A stretch of DNA of 64,000 bases from Saturnia japonica (GCA_033032175.1 CM065307.1:4402001-4466000), one strand, 5' to 3'. Counted from the first letter of the stretch, positions 12,141-24,058 are shown. A program made the numbers and translations. The notes: generated by a model not told the origin, from the letters alone.

Positions 12141-13380
12141 TACTGTGCTTATATAAAAACAAACATTCGTATGCTGGTACAATATAAATTTGTATTCAGA
12201 ATGGTCCAAAAAAAGTATGGTGGTAAGTATCTACTTTTTGTGTAAAGTATAGACTTTGTCATTGATATTGGACATTGGTCCAAGTCACAGATATGAGAAA
12301 AAAGTAGATGGAGCTTTTAGAACAACAAATGTGGGACACGCATTTAGCTCTGTATCCTTGGTAAGCAGATAACCACACGTGCGATCGTGTGAATAATGTT
12401 GCCAGGACAGTTAAATAAGTTTTACCATTACAAGCCGTGACACAAACATTTGCTATTTTACTTGAAATGAACGACCCCTAGGACCTTTACAAATCAATTT
12501 TCAACTAAACGTTTACCTGCCATCTTGATCTTTTCATTAGAAATTATTATAATGTACTTGGTACCCCCAAGTTCGGTGAAGCTGTAAAAGCCGCAGCGGC
12601 TTCAGGGCCCCTAAGGCTAATAGTACAGACAGTTCTAAAAAAAAAAACTTGGTTCTGTTTATGTGTTTTGTTTTGACTTACCATACATATCCCAACGGTT
12701 CTGATGTTGTAAGAGTTTGTAATTTTTGGCAGCCAACTTGGATTTTACATTTTCGGTTGAGATTGGTACTAAATTGTCTAGGGTTCTCTATAATTTTTAC
12801 TTTGAAACCATATCGCTATCCATTTTATTGTTTGCAGATCGTATTCGAACAAATAAATATTACCCTTCTTATCGTTTCGTGGTAGTCGTCCGATTGTAAA
12901 AAGAAATTGGTCTTTCAACGCTATATTTGACATAACTTTTAGGAAAATATGTTATTGTAACCTAGCAACATTTTTGTAATTTTGTTTTCAATAACAAAAT
13001 AATAAGGAAAATACTGTCAAATGCGGTTTGTTACTAATGAAATGATACACCGTCTTCCTTTTTATGTTTTCGCCAAGAATTTTTACAATGTAATAGCAAA
13101 CACGACAGCACAATATGTAGATGTATGTTTTGTTGAATAAATGTTTATCAAAATAACATTTGTACTTTTACTTCTATTCATGTATGGAAAGAACAACTTT
13201 TTTTTGGCTCATTCTTCATAAATAAATAAAAAACAAATAAATAAGGTCACCTTATAAAAAAAAACCATCAAACTTGTCATATAAACGTTAGAATGGATCG
13301 CACGAAATCGCAAATGGCATGACACCGATAAAATCGTAATTTCAGACAACAATAAAAACTAAATTGAAATTTATTCCTTC
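12140..13380. other. Intergenic/intronic stretch without recognised genes
   Basis: Apart from the small retroposon at 12563 nothing is identified. An open frame at 12649-12885 begins in that retroposon's tail and shows no known motif. Confidence 0.5.
12563..12649 (+). mobile_element. Tiny poly(A) retroposon
   Basis: CCCCCAAGTTCGGTGAAGCT ... AGGGCCCCTAAGGCTAATAG ... CAGTTCT and a run of A. ACTTGGT occurs on both sides, a 7-bp target duplication. 5'-truncated copy of the longer family. Confidence 0.7.
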
Positions 13381-13633
13381 ATTTTGTCGACATATTGCTT
13401 TTCAATAAAATCTTTGATCGCCCGGATTCTTCAAAGGGGACAGTAAAGAAGTCGGAATGAAATTTAATAAGACCCAGGTCAGCTATTTGGTGTAGTCGTG
13501 TCTCATAAACACCAAGGGTGTTGTCGGTCCAATTTCTATTAGGATAAACAAAATTTCTATTTGTCCGGGTCTGGTGAACATTTGTCAAATCATATACTGA
13601 ATTTGTGAAAAAATATAAATTATGGCGCGTCAT
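13379..13633 (-). other. Unrecognised 84-codon open frame
   Basis: Mixed amino-acid composition (for example PFEESGRSK) rather than the K/N/I/F-rich output of random AT-rich DNA. No domain, splice context or second copy recognised. It could be a transposon remnant or chance. Confidence 0.2.
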
Positions 13634-13778
13634 GGGACATCTGGTAAATATCTAACATTTATATATTTAGTTATATTGAAATATGAATAAATAAAATTTA
13701 ATTAAAACATATCTTCTAAATATACCTATATCAAGTTTCATAAGCTTATAAAATCACGTTGATACACTAACACACTTA

Positions 13779-13923
<145 letters not shown>

Positions 13924-14412
13924 TTCAGTATACATTTTTAAGAGGGAAGCGTTAAGTTGGAAAGAGTCGACCAGGAGCGACGCTGGCCGAATGGCACGTA
14001 GCGACGTCCCATCCGAACACTTTTACTCCCGTTCAAACGCATATTTCTATTTCTCGCATCAACCTTTCGATGCTTAACAACAAAAAAGACAATTTGTATT
14101 CATAAGTAAAGTTTAGTTTAGTTTAAAGTTTTAGTAAAGTAAACATCACTACTAAACAATTACTAAATTACTTTGAATATGGTACCTTAAATACAATATT
14201 ATTCCAATATTCAATAAGAAATTGTTTTCCATATAAGATGTCGTTAACATACGAATAAAATCAGTCTACGGGAAAAAAACATATTGCGCCTTTGTAACGA
14301 AGAGAATATTGGCTATCATCATAATCTAGAATCCGCCCAACTCCTCACAAGCTTACCTAATTACTTACTTAACTTACTTAGTTTTCAATTTAACTTGCAA
14401 ATTTTTGATATT

Positions 14413-14904
14413 TCTACAATTAATAAAATTAAGTTTGTTTGTAATGTTAAACGATCATCTTTTTACTAAATGCATATGAAAGTATACACGATACCTATAA
14501 CAAATCAATTTATAAATATTTTGTCTGTCTGTCTGTTTGTTTGTTCGGGGGTAAATTTTCGAAATGGTTGAAGCGATTCTGACGGAATTTTCATCGGCAG
14601 ATAGCTGATGTTTTAATGAGTAACTTAGGCTACTTTTATTTAAGAAAAAATATTAGTGTTCCACTGACTATGGTAAATCAATTCGGGCGCTTAAATGGCT
14701 TAAGCTGAGTAAACCATAATATATATATCAAGTTAATGTACTATATAATTGTAGATATTAAAAAACATGCAAAAAAGTCAACGGGAGCATATGTCTATCT
14801 TCTAATGAACACTCATAACAAGCATATAACCGGAAGCGCGGTTAGCGTTTGCACGATCGACGGCATTTTGTAGTCCACGTGAGCGAAGTCATGGGTACAG
14901 TTAC
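14413..14904 (+). mobile_element. Helitron-like element, subfamily B (degraded ends)
   Basis: Begins TCTACAATTAATAAAATTAA. The 3' end is mutated (GGTACAGTTAC where siblings have GGCACAGCTAG). The interior matches 22672-23169 closely. Confidence 0.55.
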
Positions 14905-14994
14905 TAATAAATATAATGCGTATGTAAAAAAATAAAACTAAAACTCGAGAGGTGTCGCGGGACACTCGATAATAACGAAGTTACTTTCGCTATA

Positions 14995-15121
14995 TTTTAT
15001 GTGATGACCAGACTTTTACGCACAGCAGGACTCGAACCATCGCACTACATAAACAACGAATAAACTATAGAGCATAGAAATCAGGTCATAACACAGCTGA
15101 GCCAAATCCACGACTCTCATA
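14995..15121 (-). mobile_element. SINE-like tRNA-derived fragment
   Basis: Minus strand GATGGTTCGAGTCCTGCTGT is a B-box/T-arm-like segment, with GGCTCAGCTGTGTTATGACC upstream. Related tail words occur at 27735-27840. No full body was matched. Confidence 0.45.
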
Positions 15122-15904
15122 AGTTCTGAAAATCCTTTATATGTATGTATGTTTTTTAGTTTCTGTCATTCAGGTCGGTCATGTTTTGCAGTTTAGCTTC
15201 CACCCCACGATAAGTAACTCCGTTACAATAAGTTTATTCGACTTTATGAATCACTGGAAAGAGTAAAAACAAACCCCTTCCACAGACGGTTGTAAACCAA
15301 TTAATTGCAGACCCCAAATTGTTGTGCGAACGGTAACTGACACGCCAATTAGCGGATGCCCGCACTATCAATTAATAGCAATATAGATTTCACCCGCGTA
15401 AACATGGTGAGTCATGATTCATTCGAAAATTTACCTTATAGGCATGTAAGCATATGTCACAATTCATATAATTTTCATCCCCCCTTAACCTTGTAGGGTG
15501 CAGAAATATATTTGTACCGTATGAAAAACTTTAAACATTCAAATTTAATTAATCATTTTGGATAAACCTGTTTAAACTTTATTTTGAGAACAATTTCAAC
15601 CTACAAAAAACAAATCTATGTATTTACAAATTCTGTGTAAAAGCTGACTTTTTCCTTTGCTCTTCCTTGCTTTTCCTTTCCTCTGGGTAGAACGCAATTT
15701 TTTGACCATCACTGTTTCTTCACACGCTGATGTTTAAAAGTTTAATTTCTAAGTTCATTGTGTTACTTACAACTGGCATAGTTTATTATAAATGTGGGAT
15801 GCTTTAATAAATGGACACTCATTTCTAATTTAATTTTCTTGTCAATTCAGTATAGTAACAATTAAGAATAGTTTGGTTTATTTATTTTTCAATCACAATT
15901 AATG

Positions 15905-16022
15905 TGTTGAGTTATTAAAAAATTGCTACGATCCGACTACAAAAAACACAATTCTCGAAATATCTGGAAACGTCTAGAATCTACTCGAAACTTCAAGAGT
16001 GTATACTTAGGTACGAAAAGAC
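15905..16022 (-). repeat. Dispersed repeat family E (copy 3)
   Basis: Plus-strand reading TTCTCGAAATATCTGGAAAC and CTACTCGAAACTTCAAGAGT is the reverse of the 38540-38600 block. Confidence 0.5.
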
Positions 16023-16656
16023 AATTTAATTTACACACATTCAAAACTTATCGTCGCCATTGCGTAATCTAACAACACTTCCTTTTTTAAATGATGTTCT
16101 AAAGTTCAAGACCTTTCTAGTGATTTCGACCTTCTGTTTATTTATTTTGATATTTTGGCGAGCTGTATTCCGTGCAGTTTTGTTTTGTGTCCTAAATGGA
16201 AACAAGAAGCGATAGAAGTAGGTAATCTGCAAGAGAATCTTGGATACATATAAAAAGTACGACCACAGAATAGTGAATATCCGTATAGATAGTTTTTTAA
16301 ATTTTATTTCACTGAGTAAGAATTAATTATTTACGTAAATCTAACAGCGTTTTACTAACAATATTACTTCTAGAAAAGTATTATCTATTTTACAATTCTA
16401 CTTCTATTTTCGTATCACAGTAGCTAACTACATTAGCCGTTTTAAATGTTTTGAACTTCAATAAATTTCCTTCTGTACAATTAAATGAAGTCAAGGATTC
16501 TACAATTAGAATACCTTGAATAGAACCTATTATTATAAACGTTAACAACTACACAGTAATTGTCAAAAAGGTCAAAGTAAATACTGTTCGACTGTATTGA
16601 ACATTTTGTTTACATTTAAATATGTCATGAATGTAATATGTTTATATTTCAAGCAA

Positions 16657-16827
16657 TGAGGGTTCAGTGATAGCATGTATGGACTCCGCGTCGATCCGCC
16701 TAACTTCCGGTGAACGGCAGCCGCACTTAAGAGCCAGCCTTTCACTAGGCTACCGTCTTGCACCACATCGTCACTTAAGATCAGGTGATGTTGTGGCCAC
16801 AGCGCTATACCTATAACGATAAAAAAA
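16657..16827 (+). mobile_element. SINE family 1, internally deleted
   Basis: Head GTGATAGCATGTATGGACTC, then CTTCCGGTGAACGGCAGCCG, CACTAGGCTACCGTC and ATCGTCACTTAAGATCAGGT with tail TATAACGATAAAAAAA. The body between head and tail is shortened. Confidence 0.6.
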
Positions 16828-17094
16828 TGACACGGATTTCAGTAATAATTGAAATATTATTTTGGTATAGTCGAAATAAACTTACTTTTCTTCTTTTTGC
16901 ACTTACCCGATGTAATTAGGTTTGGCACAATATACAATTATTATCCTCTTCCAGTCTCCTCTATCAGCTGTCATCTCAGTATTCACACATTTAATTCCTC
17001 CACCATTATAGTTAACATTCTTCTATTATCTGACTTTCATGCCTCCTCATGATATACCCATACTACGCTAACATTTATTACTTCATAGTGTTAT

Positions 17095-17681
17095 TTTCAA
17101 GAATATTTTTTGTTTATTTGCTTAAACATACTGATCTCTGGAACTGTAAATGTTGGATTCGAAAAATTGATTTTTTTTGTGATAGCCAGATTCACGAGGA
17201 ATAGTATAGGCTATCGAATATTAGGTAAAAACTCTCAGCTAGCTTTAAAGTAAGTCGTAGTAAGTAAAAGTGTTTCCGAACTGCTTTATCCACGCGCACT
17301 GGCGTAATGTTGAACGACACGTAAAAAAAATCAGTGATAGCATATTATGCCTATCTTTTACACATAAGCCACAATAAGGTATTTAGTGATAACAAATTGT
17401 TGAATATTAAAAATTGATTTCTGAGCATTATTATTAGGCGTGGCATATTAATCCTTACAAACAAAAGTTATTTCATCATAAAGACAATTTTATGAAGTTA
17501 AGCTTTGCCCTTTATAACAGAGTATTTAATTATGTACACATAGTTAAGGCGATATTGAAAAAGTTTATATAGTTTTTACTTGCAGGAAGTGAAAACAATG
17601 AATGATAGGCGGCAGGTTGACGGCTAGGTGGGGTGTTTGTTGAACAAAATTAACATAGGTGAAACCGTGGGGCACAGCTAG
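17095..17681 (+). mobile_element. Helitron-like element, subfamily C
   Basis: The 3' end is CCGTGGGGCACAGCTAG before T. Internal AGCCAGATTCACGAGGAATA and TAAGTAAAAGTGTTTCCGAA segments match the minus-strand copy at 50151-50746. The 5' boundary is approximate. Confidence 0.55.
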
Positions 17682-17924
17682 TAATCTATATATGTAAAAG
17701 GATAACTAACCGACTGACATATCAACGCACAGCTCAAATTATTTAATTTTTTAATAATTATATATTTTTTATTTGTATTATTATATATTTTAATTTAATT
17801 TATTGTATATTGATATTTAATAAACGTAATAAATTTATTTAAAAGTATATATTTAAAGAAAGTGGATACTTTTTCGAATCTCCTAATTTTTTTGTAATAA
17901 TTAAAAAGTTTTCATTAACTGGCT

Positions 17925-18250
17925 GTCTTGGCTGTCTGTCTGTTCGGTAGAAATTTTGCAATAGATTTTAAATTAACTTCCCGATGAGCTAGAGATTCGA
18001 AACTTTAGACATAGCTTAGAATTGCATGACAATGCAGTATAAACTGCTTTCCTTGTTTTGTTGTTTGGTACAAATTTGGAAATTAATTGTAAGCTAGCTT
18101 TCCGATGAGCTAGGCACTTGAAACTTTGAACATAGCTCTGAACGAGATGTATTATTAACTCCCTTACATGTTTGTATGTTTACTTGTTTGTCTTTTCGAT
18201 ACAAATTTTGAAAATTATTTTGAACTAACTTATCACAAGTTACTGTTTTT
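17925..18250 (+). repeat. Three degenerate ~115-bp tandem units
   Basis: Units near 17928, 18053 and 18166 each run GTTTGTxxGGTACAAATTTx ... ACTxxCCGATGAGCTAGxxx ... CGAAACTTTxxACATAGCT. They are AT-rich and diverged, probably the internal repeat of a Helitron-like element whose start may be TCTATATATGTAAAAGG at 17685. Confidence 0.5.
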
Positions 18251-18490
18251 AACTGACTTCAAAAAAAAAGATACAGAAGTTACTCAACTCGAATGTATTT
18301 GATTTTTTTTTGGATGTTCAGCCGTAATTTAATTTTTTATGAACCGATTTAGATAATTCTTTTTTTGTTTGATATGGGATATTTCAAGGATGTTTTCAGT
18401 TTAATTTCCTTGACTTCAGCTTCGAAGATATACCAGAGAATTCTTCAAATTCATTGAAGTTGGTTTACTTTTTTGTTAAAAATTGTCTTT
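18251..18490 (+). repeat. Dispersed repeat family A (copy 2)
   Basis: Full-length, starting AACTGACTTCAAAAAAAAAG and ending TTGAAGTTGGTTTACTTTTT. The central GGCATTGGACC region is altered. Confidence 0.7.
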
Positions 18491-18539
18491 TGTTATTTAT
18501 TTCTCAAAATATTGAAAATCAAATTTTACATAAACAAGA

Positions 18540-20520
18540 CTAAAAATCAGAAAATAATCTATATAAATAAAATGCTTTTTTATTATACCACACATTTTTT
18601 ACCCTTTCCGTGCCACGATCCCTCGTAGTGAGCACACTTTTGCTACATTCATGGGTCTAAGAGCTCTTTAAAAAAAAATCCCATAATTACAATGTAAAAA
18701 GTTAGAAAAAGATATTATAGCATATAATTATATTCATTAACTAAACTTTTTAGTGTATGTATATGTTTTTTAGTTTCATACATCGAAAACATGCCATATA
18801 TCACTAACCCACATCGCGGGTTAACCATTAATGGCTTATGACCATCTATGAAAATTGTAGAGGAGGCGAATGTGTTAAAATGAGTTAAAAACTATTTAGT
18901 AATTTAAATATTAAATAACGAAATGAGTGGGGCATATGTAATAGATAGCAGAGTGAAGGAAGTAGATTTCATCGATTAGATAAGTAGATTCTAATTCTAT
19001 ACTTAGATTTTATTATAACTACGTTTTTTAACTTTATTAACGTTATTAATACTCTACGTTTTTTGTTTGTTAGTTATTTTATACTTTTCACTCCGTATTA
19101 AAAATTAGGCATATTATAAACTTTCATTAATTTAAACTTATATAGGTTATTTTCTTTTTATATGCGAGTACTAAGTCCCGATATTCAAATATATATATAT
19201 TTAAAACATTATTTATTACTTTATTTTTCATTTTAAAAGTGGACAAAAAAATAATTTTTCGTTAATTTATTTTATTACTCAAACAACTAATAGACCCTAT
19301 TTTTAATTGTCAATATTAATAATTTATTCACACGTATGCAATGATAAATTTGTATTATATTACTATGTAAATTTCAAAGAATTTTGAGGCAAAAATTAAC
19401 ATATATACATTGTAGATATGTTCAAAATATAATCAATATTCTTGATATTATGTTCAACTAACACTGTAGTTAATCATTAAAAAAAAAAAAAAATCTCTTC
19501 TTGTTTAATTTTAATTTATAATCTAAATATATTTGATGAAAGTGAAATGACAAATCTTCAATACTTATGCGAGATGAAAATTTCTTATATCCTGGTTATA
19601 ACTCGTTAAACTGAAAATACAATAAACGTTCCTGTGTTCCCCTTTCACTTAGTTAACTGCGCTTTTATTGTAGTTTTAATTATTTTACTAAAAGTCAAAC
19701 AATTTTCAAGTAATATTAAGTATTATTGCATTTACATACAGTTTTATTTATATATAAAACTCTATAGTCTAAACCAATATTATGACGTTCAAACGAAGTT
19801 TCGAGAACTACTGGTCAGATAAAAAAAATTATAGCCAATTTATTGAGAAAGGTTATAGACCACTCTACAGAACACAACGGTAACTGTTAACGTCAAGCTG
19901 TAGGCCTTTACGGGAAGTGAGATACGTTCTAGAATTGGTCAAATAGCTTAATCGAAACCATAAGTCAGAAACAAGAAAGACTTCAAATAATACTACGATA
20001 CGTAAAGCTGTCGTAACTCACGTGCTACGAACGAGGGCTACGAACCGTAGTAGATTCACAAGTAGCATGCGCTACGAAACGTAACATAAATTGCACAAAG
20101 AAAATGCGATACGTAGCATTATGTAAATCTGCGACATAAATCAGGGCATAAATTGTTGCGTTCAGAGTATAAATTTAAGTTCTAAAATACTGCAATGAGT
20201 ATTCGGAATGAAAATCTATACATTTAAAAGTCCAAGAAATTGTTTCTTCATTTTTTTTAATGCGTTAATCCTCTGAAACTGCTAGATACACTAGAACATC
20301 TGTTTTCGTCTTTTATAGCATATTTATTAAGGAACTTTATAGGTTATGTAACTTCACGCTACGAATTTGAGGAGCGGAGCAGAAACTATGAACGCTAAGC
20401 TATCAGGCAAATACGGGAAGTGAAAACAACGATAAGCTACATACACGGATGCATTGGCGGCGGCGCGGTGGAGAGTTCGTCGAATAAATTAAACACGGGC
20501 GAAACCATGAAGCTAGGATA
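18540..20520. other. Non-coding, Helitron-like debris
   Basis: A possible Helitron start TCTATATAAATAAAATGC lies near 18558. Bases 19840-19920 and 20375-20516 share CGGGAAGTGA and an end GAAACCATGAAGCTAG, as if one element were split by AT-rich DNA containing several GCTACGAA/CGTAG words. No gene seen. Confidence 0.35.
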
Positions 20521-20529
20521 GGTTTAAGA

Positions 20530-21690
20530 TAGCTTATATAAAGTTAAATGAATAAGTTTATTACATCATTCTAAATATTATCCATCTTCAAAATGTATCG
20601 CATAAATTTAACGCATTAAAATTCCTTAAGCGCTGACAGCAAAAATAACTTGCAATATAGTTTGACAAATTGCTTTAAACTCGTTTTAATTAGTTAATGA
20701 CGGTATAACAGCGGAAACAACTTCCGGGGCCGTTGAAATTCGTAAGGAATTGCTTGACGATGACGTTAATATATACATACTTATATACCATTATTTCATA
20801 GTAACTTACTAATCATTTAGGGATAAAAAAAAAAATGTTATGATAAAATCGATTCTAAAAGAGTAATGAATGACCTTTTGACAGTAAACATAACGCTTTT
20901 GAGTTAACGCTTATATTAATTTCACTCTTCATAAAAATTTAAGGAGTAATCTCCAGTAAAAACTACTTTATAAAATCTTGAGAACTGAGACACCCAAGCC
21001 AACATCACCTGCACGTTATGCACCCTGATGAACAACGAACGAGGAAATAGCGATAGTGGAGTGGTACGGCAACCCGACTGAGTTGAGACCACCATGTCAT
21101 AGTGAACTCCCCGTCAAAATGATTCACTTAAACGCATTGTGTTAAGGGTTTCGCGGGTGCATTATGAAGTTTCTATTTACGTAGACTAGTATGGATGATT
21201 GAAGGATAGTTCCTCCTAAACAGTAGGGTATTTATATCAGAGGCACGCTATGATGTCCGTTTCGACGGTTGTCAGCTCATGATGTTTAATATTAAATAAT
21301 AACTACTTTTGAAGGAGCAAACTGCTGTCTTTTATTGTCAATAGTGACGTTGGTCATAAAATTTATCGAATGCATAATTTTCGGACACAAAATTAAATCT
21401 AACACGATCATCACTTAAAGTATTGCTGTTCAGCATAGCTACTATCTCGGGCAAACTCGCGTTAATGCTCAATGTAAAACAAAGCAGTTTCGATATGACG
21501 TTGCTTCGAGAGGAAAAACCTGTGAGTGCACTGCCGATTGTGATATATTTTTAAACTGAATTTGGATTTCGGATATTGGTACTGCAGGATTGTTGATCTT
21601 TGCTTATTAATTTGGACTCTGTTTACGCGTTTTATTATATCAAAAGGGCCATCATAGTTTACCGGAAGTATAAAAATGTTTAGAATATCT
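20530..21690 (-). other. Start of the intron after receptor exon 1; dispersed repeat at 20990-21130
   Basis: Non-coding. No continuation of the receptor (TM3 with its DRY motif) could be read on the minus strand here or in the rest of 1..21690. Bases 20990-21130 hold a fragment of the same dispersed repeat seen at 11880-12140 (shared wording GAACGAGGAAATAGCGATAG and GACCACCATG), the apparent source of the 125-bp array at 30.1 kb. Nothing else recognised. Confidence 0.5.
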
Positions 21691-21695
21691 CTTAC
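21691..21695 (-). promoter_or_regulatory. 5' splice donor ending the receptor exon
   Basis: Minus-strand AG/GTAAG is a near-consensus U2 donor. It falls where similarity to D2-like receptors stops (after LTLVRG). The intron has phase 1. Confidence 0.85.
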
Positions 21696-22014
21696 CTCTA
21701 ACCAATGTCAGTATCCCCAACGGCATCACCAACACAGCGACCAATAGATCAGTAATCGCCAACGACATCAGAAAGTAGTTGGTTACATTCTGCAACCTCC
21801 TTTCCAAGTATATCGCCAGGCAAACTAGCACGTTACCAGCAGCTGTACCCACGACCAACATCAAAGCGACTAATGCCCACCAGTTGTTAACCCCATCCGT
21901 ACTTATATGTGTTGCATTGTGGGTGCTATTGAATTCAACGGTGATGTTAAATTCGTACACGTCAGCGAAATCAGGGATGAGATCAGTTGGGAAATTAAAC
22001 TCTATTTCGTGCAT
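21696..22014 (-). CDS. Dop2R: D2-like dopamine receptor, first coding exon (partial)
   Basis: Class A GPCR that in insects couples dopamine to Gi/o signalling at the neuronal plasma membrane. This exon encodes residues 1-106. Residues 1-44 form an extracellular N-terminus without a signal peptide and with three N-glycosylation sequons (N23, N29, N33). TM1 is about 45-70 with the GN pair at 60-61 (N1.50). ICL1 reads ERRLQNVTN, and TM2 is about 80-105 with D89 (D2.50) inside LAITDLLVAVLVMPLG. From memory of the family, the ICL1-TM2 stretch is nearly identical to insect D2-like receptors. The exon ends AGAG/GTAAG at 21696/21695, splitting the Gly codon after its first base; reading past it gives only KRYSKHF and soon a stop. 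The ATG at 22014 has A at -3 and an in-frame TAA at 22062-22060, so it is the first in-frame start. TM3-TM7 are not in this exon. Identity as an aminergic GPCR is near certain; the D2-like subtype is highly likely. Confidence 0.9.
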
Positions 22015-22118
22015 TGTTAGGTTGTTGCGTTTTCTCTCATTTTTGATGTTAGGCTCATCTTATTTCGTATGTGTGCCATTTATTTGTTGCGTCCATTTTT
22101 GTTGTTGGATCAGTTGAT
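22015..22118 (-). other. 5' leader of the dopamine receptor exon, with two uORFs
   Basis: Leader of the coding exon, between a predicted 3' splice site and the start codon. On the minus strand a pyrimidine-rich stretch ends TTGTTACAG with its last base at 22119, a good acceptor, so at least one 5'-UTR exon should lie upstream at higher coordinates. Two upstream ORFs occur: 22096..22055 (MDATNKWHTYEIR) and 22058..22017 (MSLTSKMRENATT). They overlap by an ATGA, and the second stops two bases before the receptor ATG. The acceptor is inferred from sequence only. A promoter immediately upstream is the alternative. Confidence 0.6.
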
Positions 22119-22123
22119 CTGTA
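22119..22123 (-). promoter_or_regulatory. Predicted 3' splice acceptor of the receptor exon
   Basis: Minus-strand TTCATTGTTACAG motif directly before the leader; the AG is at 22120-22119. It supports a split 5' UTR, as expected for a long neuronal receptor gene. Confidence 0.5.
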
Positions 22124-22511
22124 ACAATGAAAGAGTGTTATTAAAATAAGTCGTAATTAGAACGTAGTTCTTTAATGCCTCTTGCGGTCGGAGTTAACTT
22201 GTAGAAATAGTCACGTGAGGAATAATCGTTATACACCTCCATGCCACTTTCTCCCTTTCTGTCTCTGTATATCTCTTTCTGTCATATCTAATACTATAAA
22301 GTGAGCAATTTATATATATATATATAGTATATATTTAGTAAATATTTTATATTCCAAGTTTACTTAGACAGGTGTTTTACTTTTCTTTTTCAAGATAATG
22401 GTCAAGAGAGCGGTCGCCTAGATATATACTTAAATGTGAAATAAGTTGTAGAACTTTACAAACAGATGGCGCTGAAGGAAAGAAATAGGTTAAAACAGAG
22501 AAAAATGATAA

Positions 22512-22671
22512 TCTACACAAATAAATAAAATTGGAATTCGTTTATAAAAACAAACCCTTGTACACGAAATAAAAAATCAAACGATAACCAGTACATAATC
22601 GTGACAGTGCTATCTCTTATCAATACAAAAAGTAACCATGAAAATATTTGATTTATTGATATATCAACTGA
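22512..22671 (+). mobile_element. Helitron-like element, 5' part of subfamily A
   Basis: Starts after A with TCTACACAAATAAATAAAAT and shares CAAACGATAACCAGTACATA and CTCTTATCAATACAAAAAGT with the copy at 40708-41072. Its own 3' end is replaced at 22672 by a second element's start, giving a composite with two 5' ends. Confidence 0.6.
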
Positions 22672-23169
22672 TCTATACAATTAAATAAAATTGAAGCGTC
22701 TGTTTGTAATGTCAAAATAACAGGTTTTATTAGTAAATGCATTTGAAAGTATATACGATACTTAAACAAAAAATAATAATTTTAAAATTTTTGTCTGTCA
22801 GTCTGTTTGTTAGTTCCGGGTAATCTCTGAAACGGTTAGATCGATTTTGTCGCAACTTTCACTGAAATATAGCTGATGTTATAGGGAGTAACTTAGAAGA
22901 CTACTTTTATTTTGAAAAAGAATTAGTGTGAATCAATTCGGGTGCTTAAATGGTTTACGTTGAGCAAACCATAAGAGATATAGCAAATTAATGTACTACA
23001 CAATTGTAGACATTAAAAAGACCAACAAAAATGTCACAAAGCTTATATGTCTACCTTGTAAGGAACACCCACAATAAGCACTTTTGGCTTTAAAATAGTC
23101 GGGAGCGGGGGAGTAAAAGTTGCGCGGCCATTCTGTAGTCCACGTGAGCGAAGCCACGGGCACAGCTAG
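22672..23169 (+). mobile_element. Helitron-like element, subfamily B
   Basis: Begins after A with TCTATACAATTAAATAAAAT and ends CACGGGCACAGCTAG before T: the A|TC...CTAG|T boundaries of Helitrons. The 3' hairpin CGTGAGCGAAGCCACG lies about 10 bases before the CTAG. There is no Rep/helicase gene. Related copies at 14413-14904 and 41955-42479 share CTAAATGCATxTGAAAGTAT and the internal TCAATTCGGG.CTTAAATGG. Confidence 0.7.
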
Positions 23170-24027
23170 TATATAATATTACTAATAGGCATTAAAGAGA
23201 TATCAGTGAAATAGACGCGCGTTCAGTGATTCAATGGCTTAGTATTTATTTTGTATGGTACATAATAATATATAATGTATACAACTTACATCGATGTTTG
23301 CTTTATGAATGGACTAATTGATTATTAAATATTTTACTTTTTTTTTAGTAACTTCGTTCCTAAATGGGTTTCCCCGACTGCAAATGCTTTTTTTTTAACA
23401 ATTTTGTCAACCTTGGACTACATTTCGTTGTAAGTATTCTACAAAAACTGTGTTGGTTGTGAAGAGCTTGGGGTCTATCGTGAATCGATCTCACGCTATA
23501 GATCTCTCGATATATAACAAAACGCATGCGAAAATAAATACACAATCTTAACTCCCACGCCCTATTCTCTAGACGCCCACATTGCAATGTATTTTAACGG
23601 TGTGCTATGTGTGTTTTATATAAATATGCAACTTTACGTCTGCGAATTCATACGTGCTTGTACGTTTAGAGGTATAAACTTAATCTCTATAAATTGTTTG
23701 ATACTTTTACGAGTATCTATGCTTGTGTATAATAAAAATAATTTGCTCTAGTACACTCTGTAGTATTATTATACAAAAAAACAATTGATCATTGAGAATA
23801 AATATATTAAGTAGGTAGCTAACAAAACAATATTCTTATATTATACCAAGAATAATTTTACTAAATTATTAATACTATAATATAATTATTTCTTACACAT
23901 ACCATATTATATTATAATTCATATATTTTAAATGATGATTTTCGTTTTAACTACAATTTTTGAATTTATGCATACATCCATCAATTCATTAATTCTTATA
24001 CATTGGCTCATAAGAGAACCTGAATAT
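23170..24027. other. Non-coding spacer between Helitron-like element and mariner
   Basis: AT-rich. The 75-codon open frame at 23360-23587 (minus) has no recognisable feature. Confidence 0.5.
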
Positions 24028-24029
24028 TA

Positions 24030-24058
24030 GGTCCTTTACCTATGAAATTGCCGTTTTG
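24030..24058 (+). repeat. mariner left terminal inverted repeat
   Basis: Pairs with 25288..25315 and is flanked outside by TA. One extra C relative to the partner. Confidence 0.9.

Noticed and set aside
21779..22117. 112-codon plus-strand ORF over the receptor exon
   Set aside because: Antisense shadow; the minus strand shows the GPCR motifs.
23360..23587. 75-codon minus-strand ORF upstream of the receptor as a 5' exon
   Set aside because: No link to receptor N-termini, and the receptor ATG has an in-frame upstream stop.
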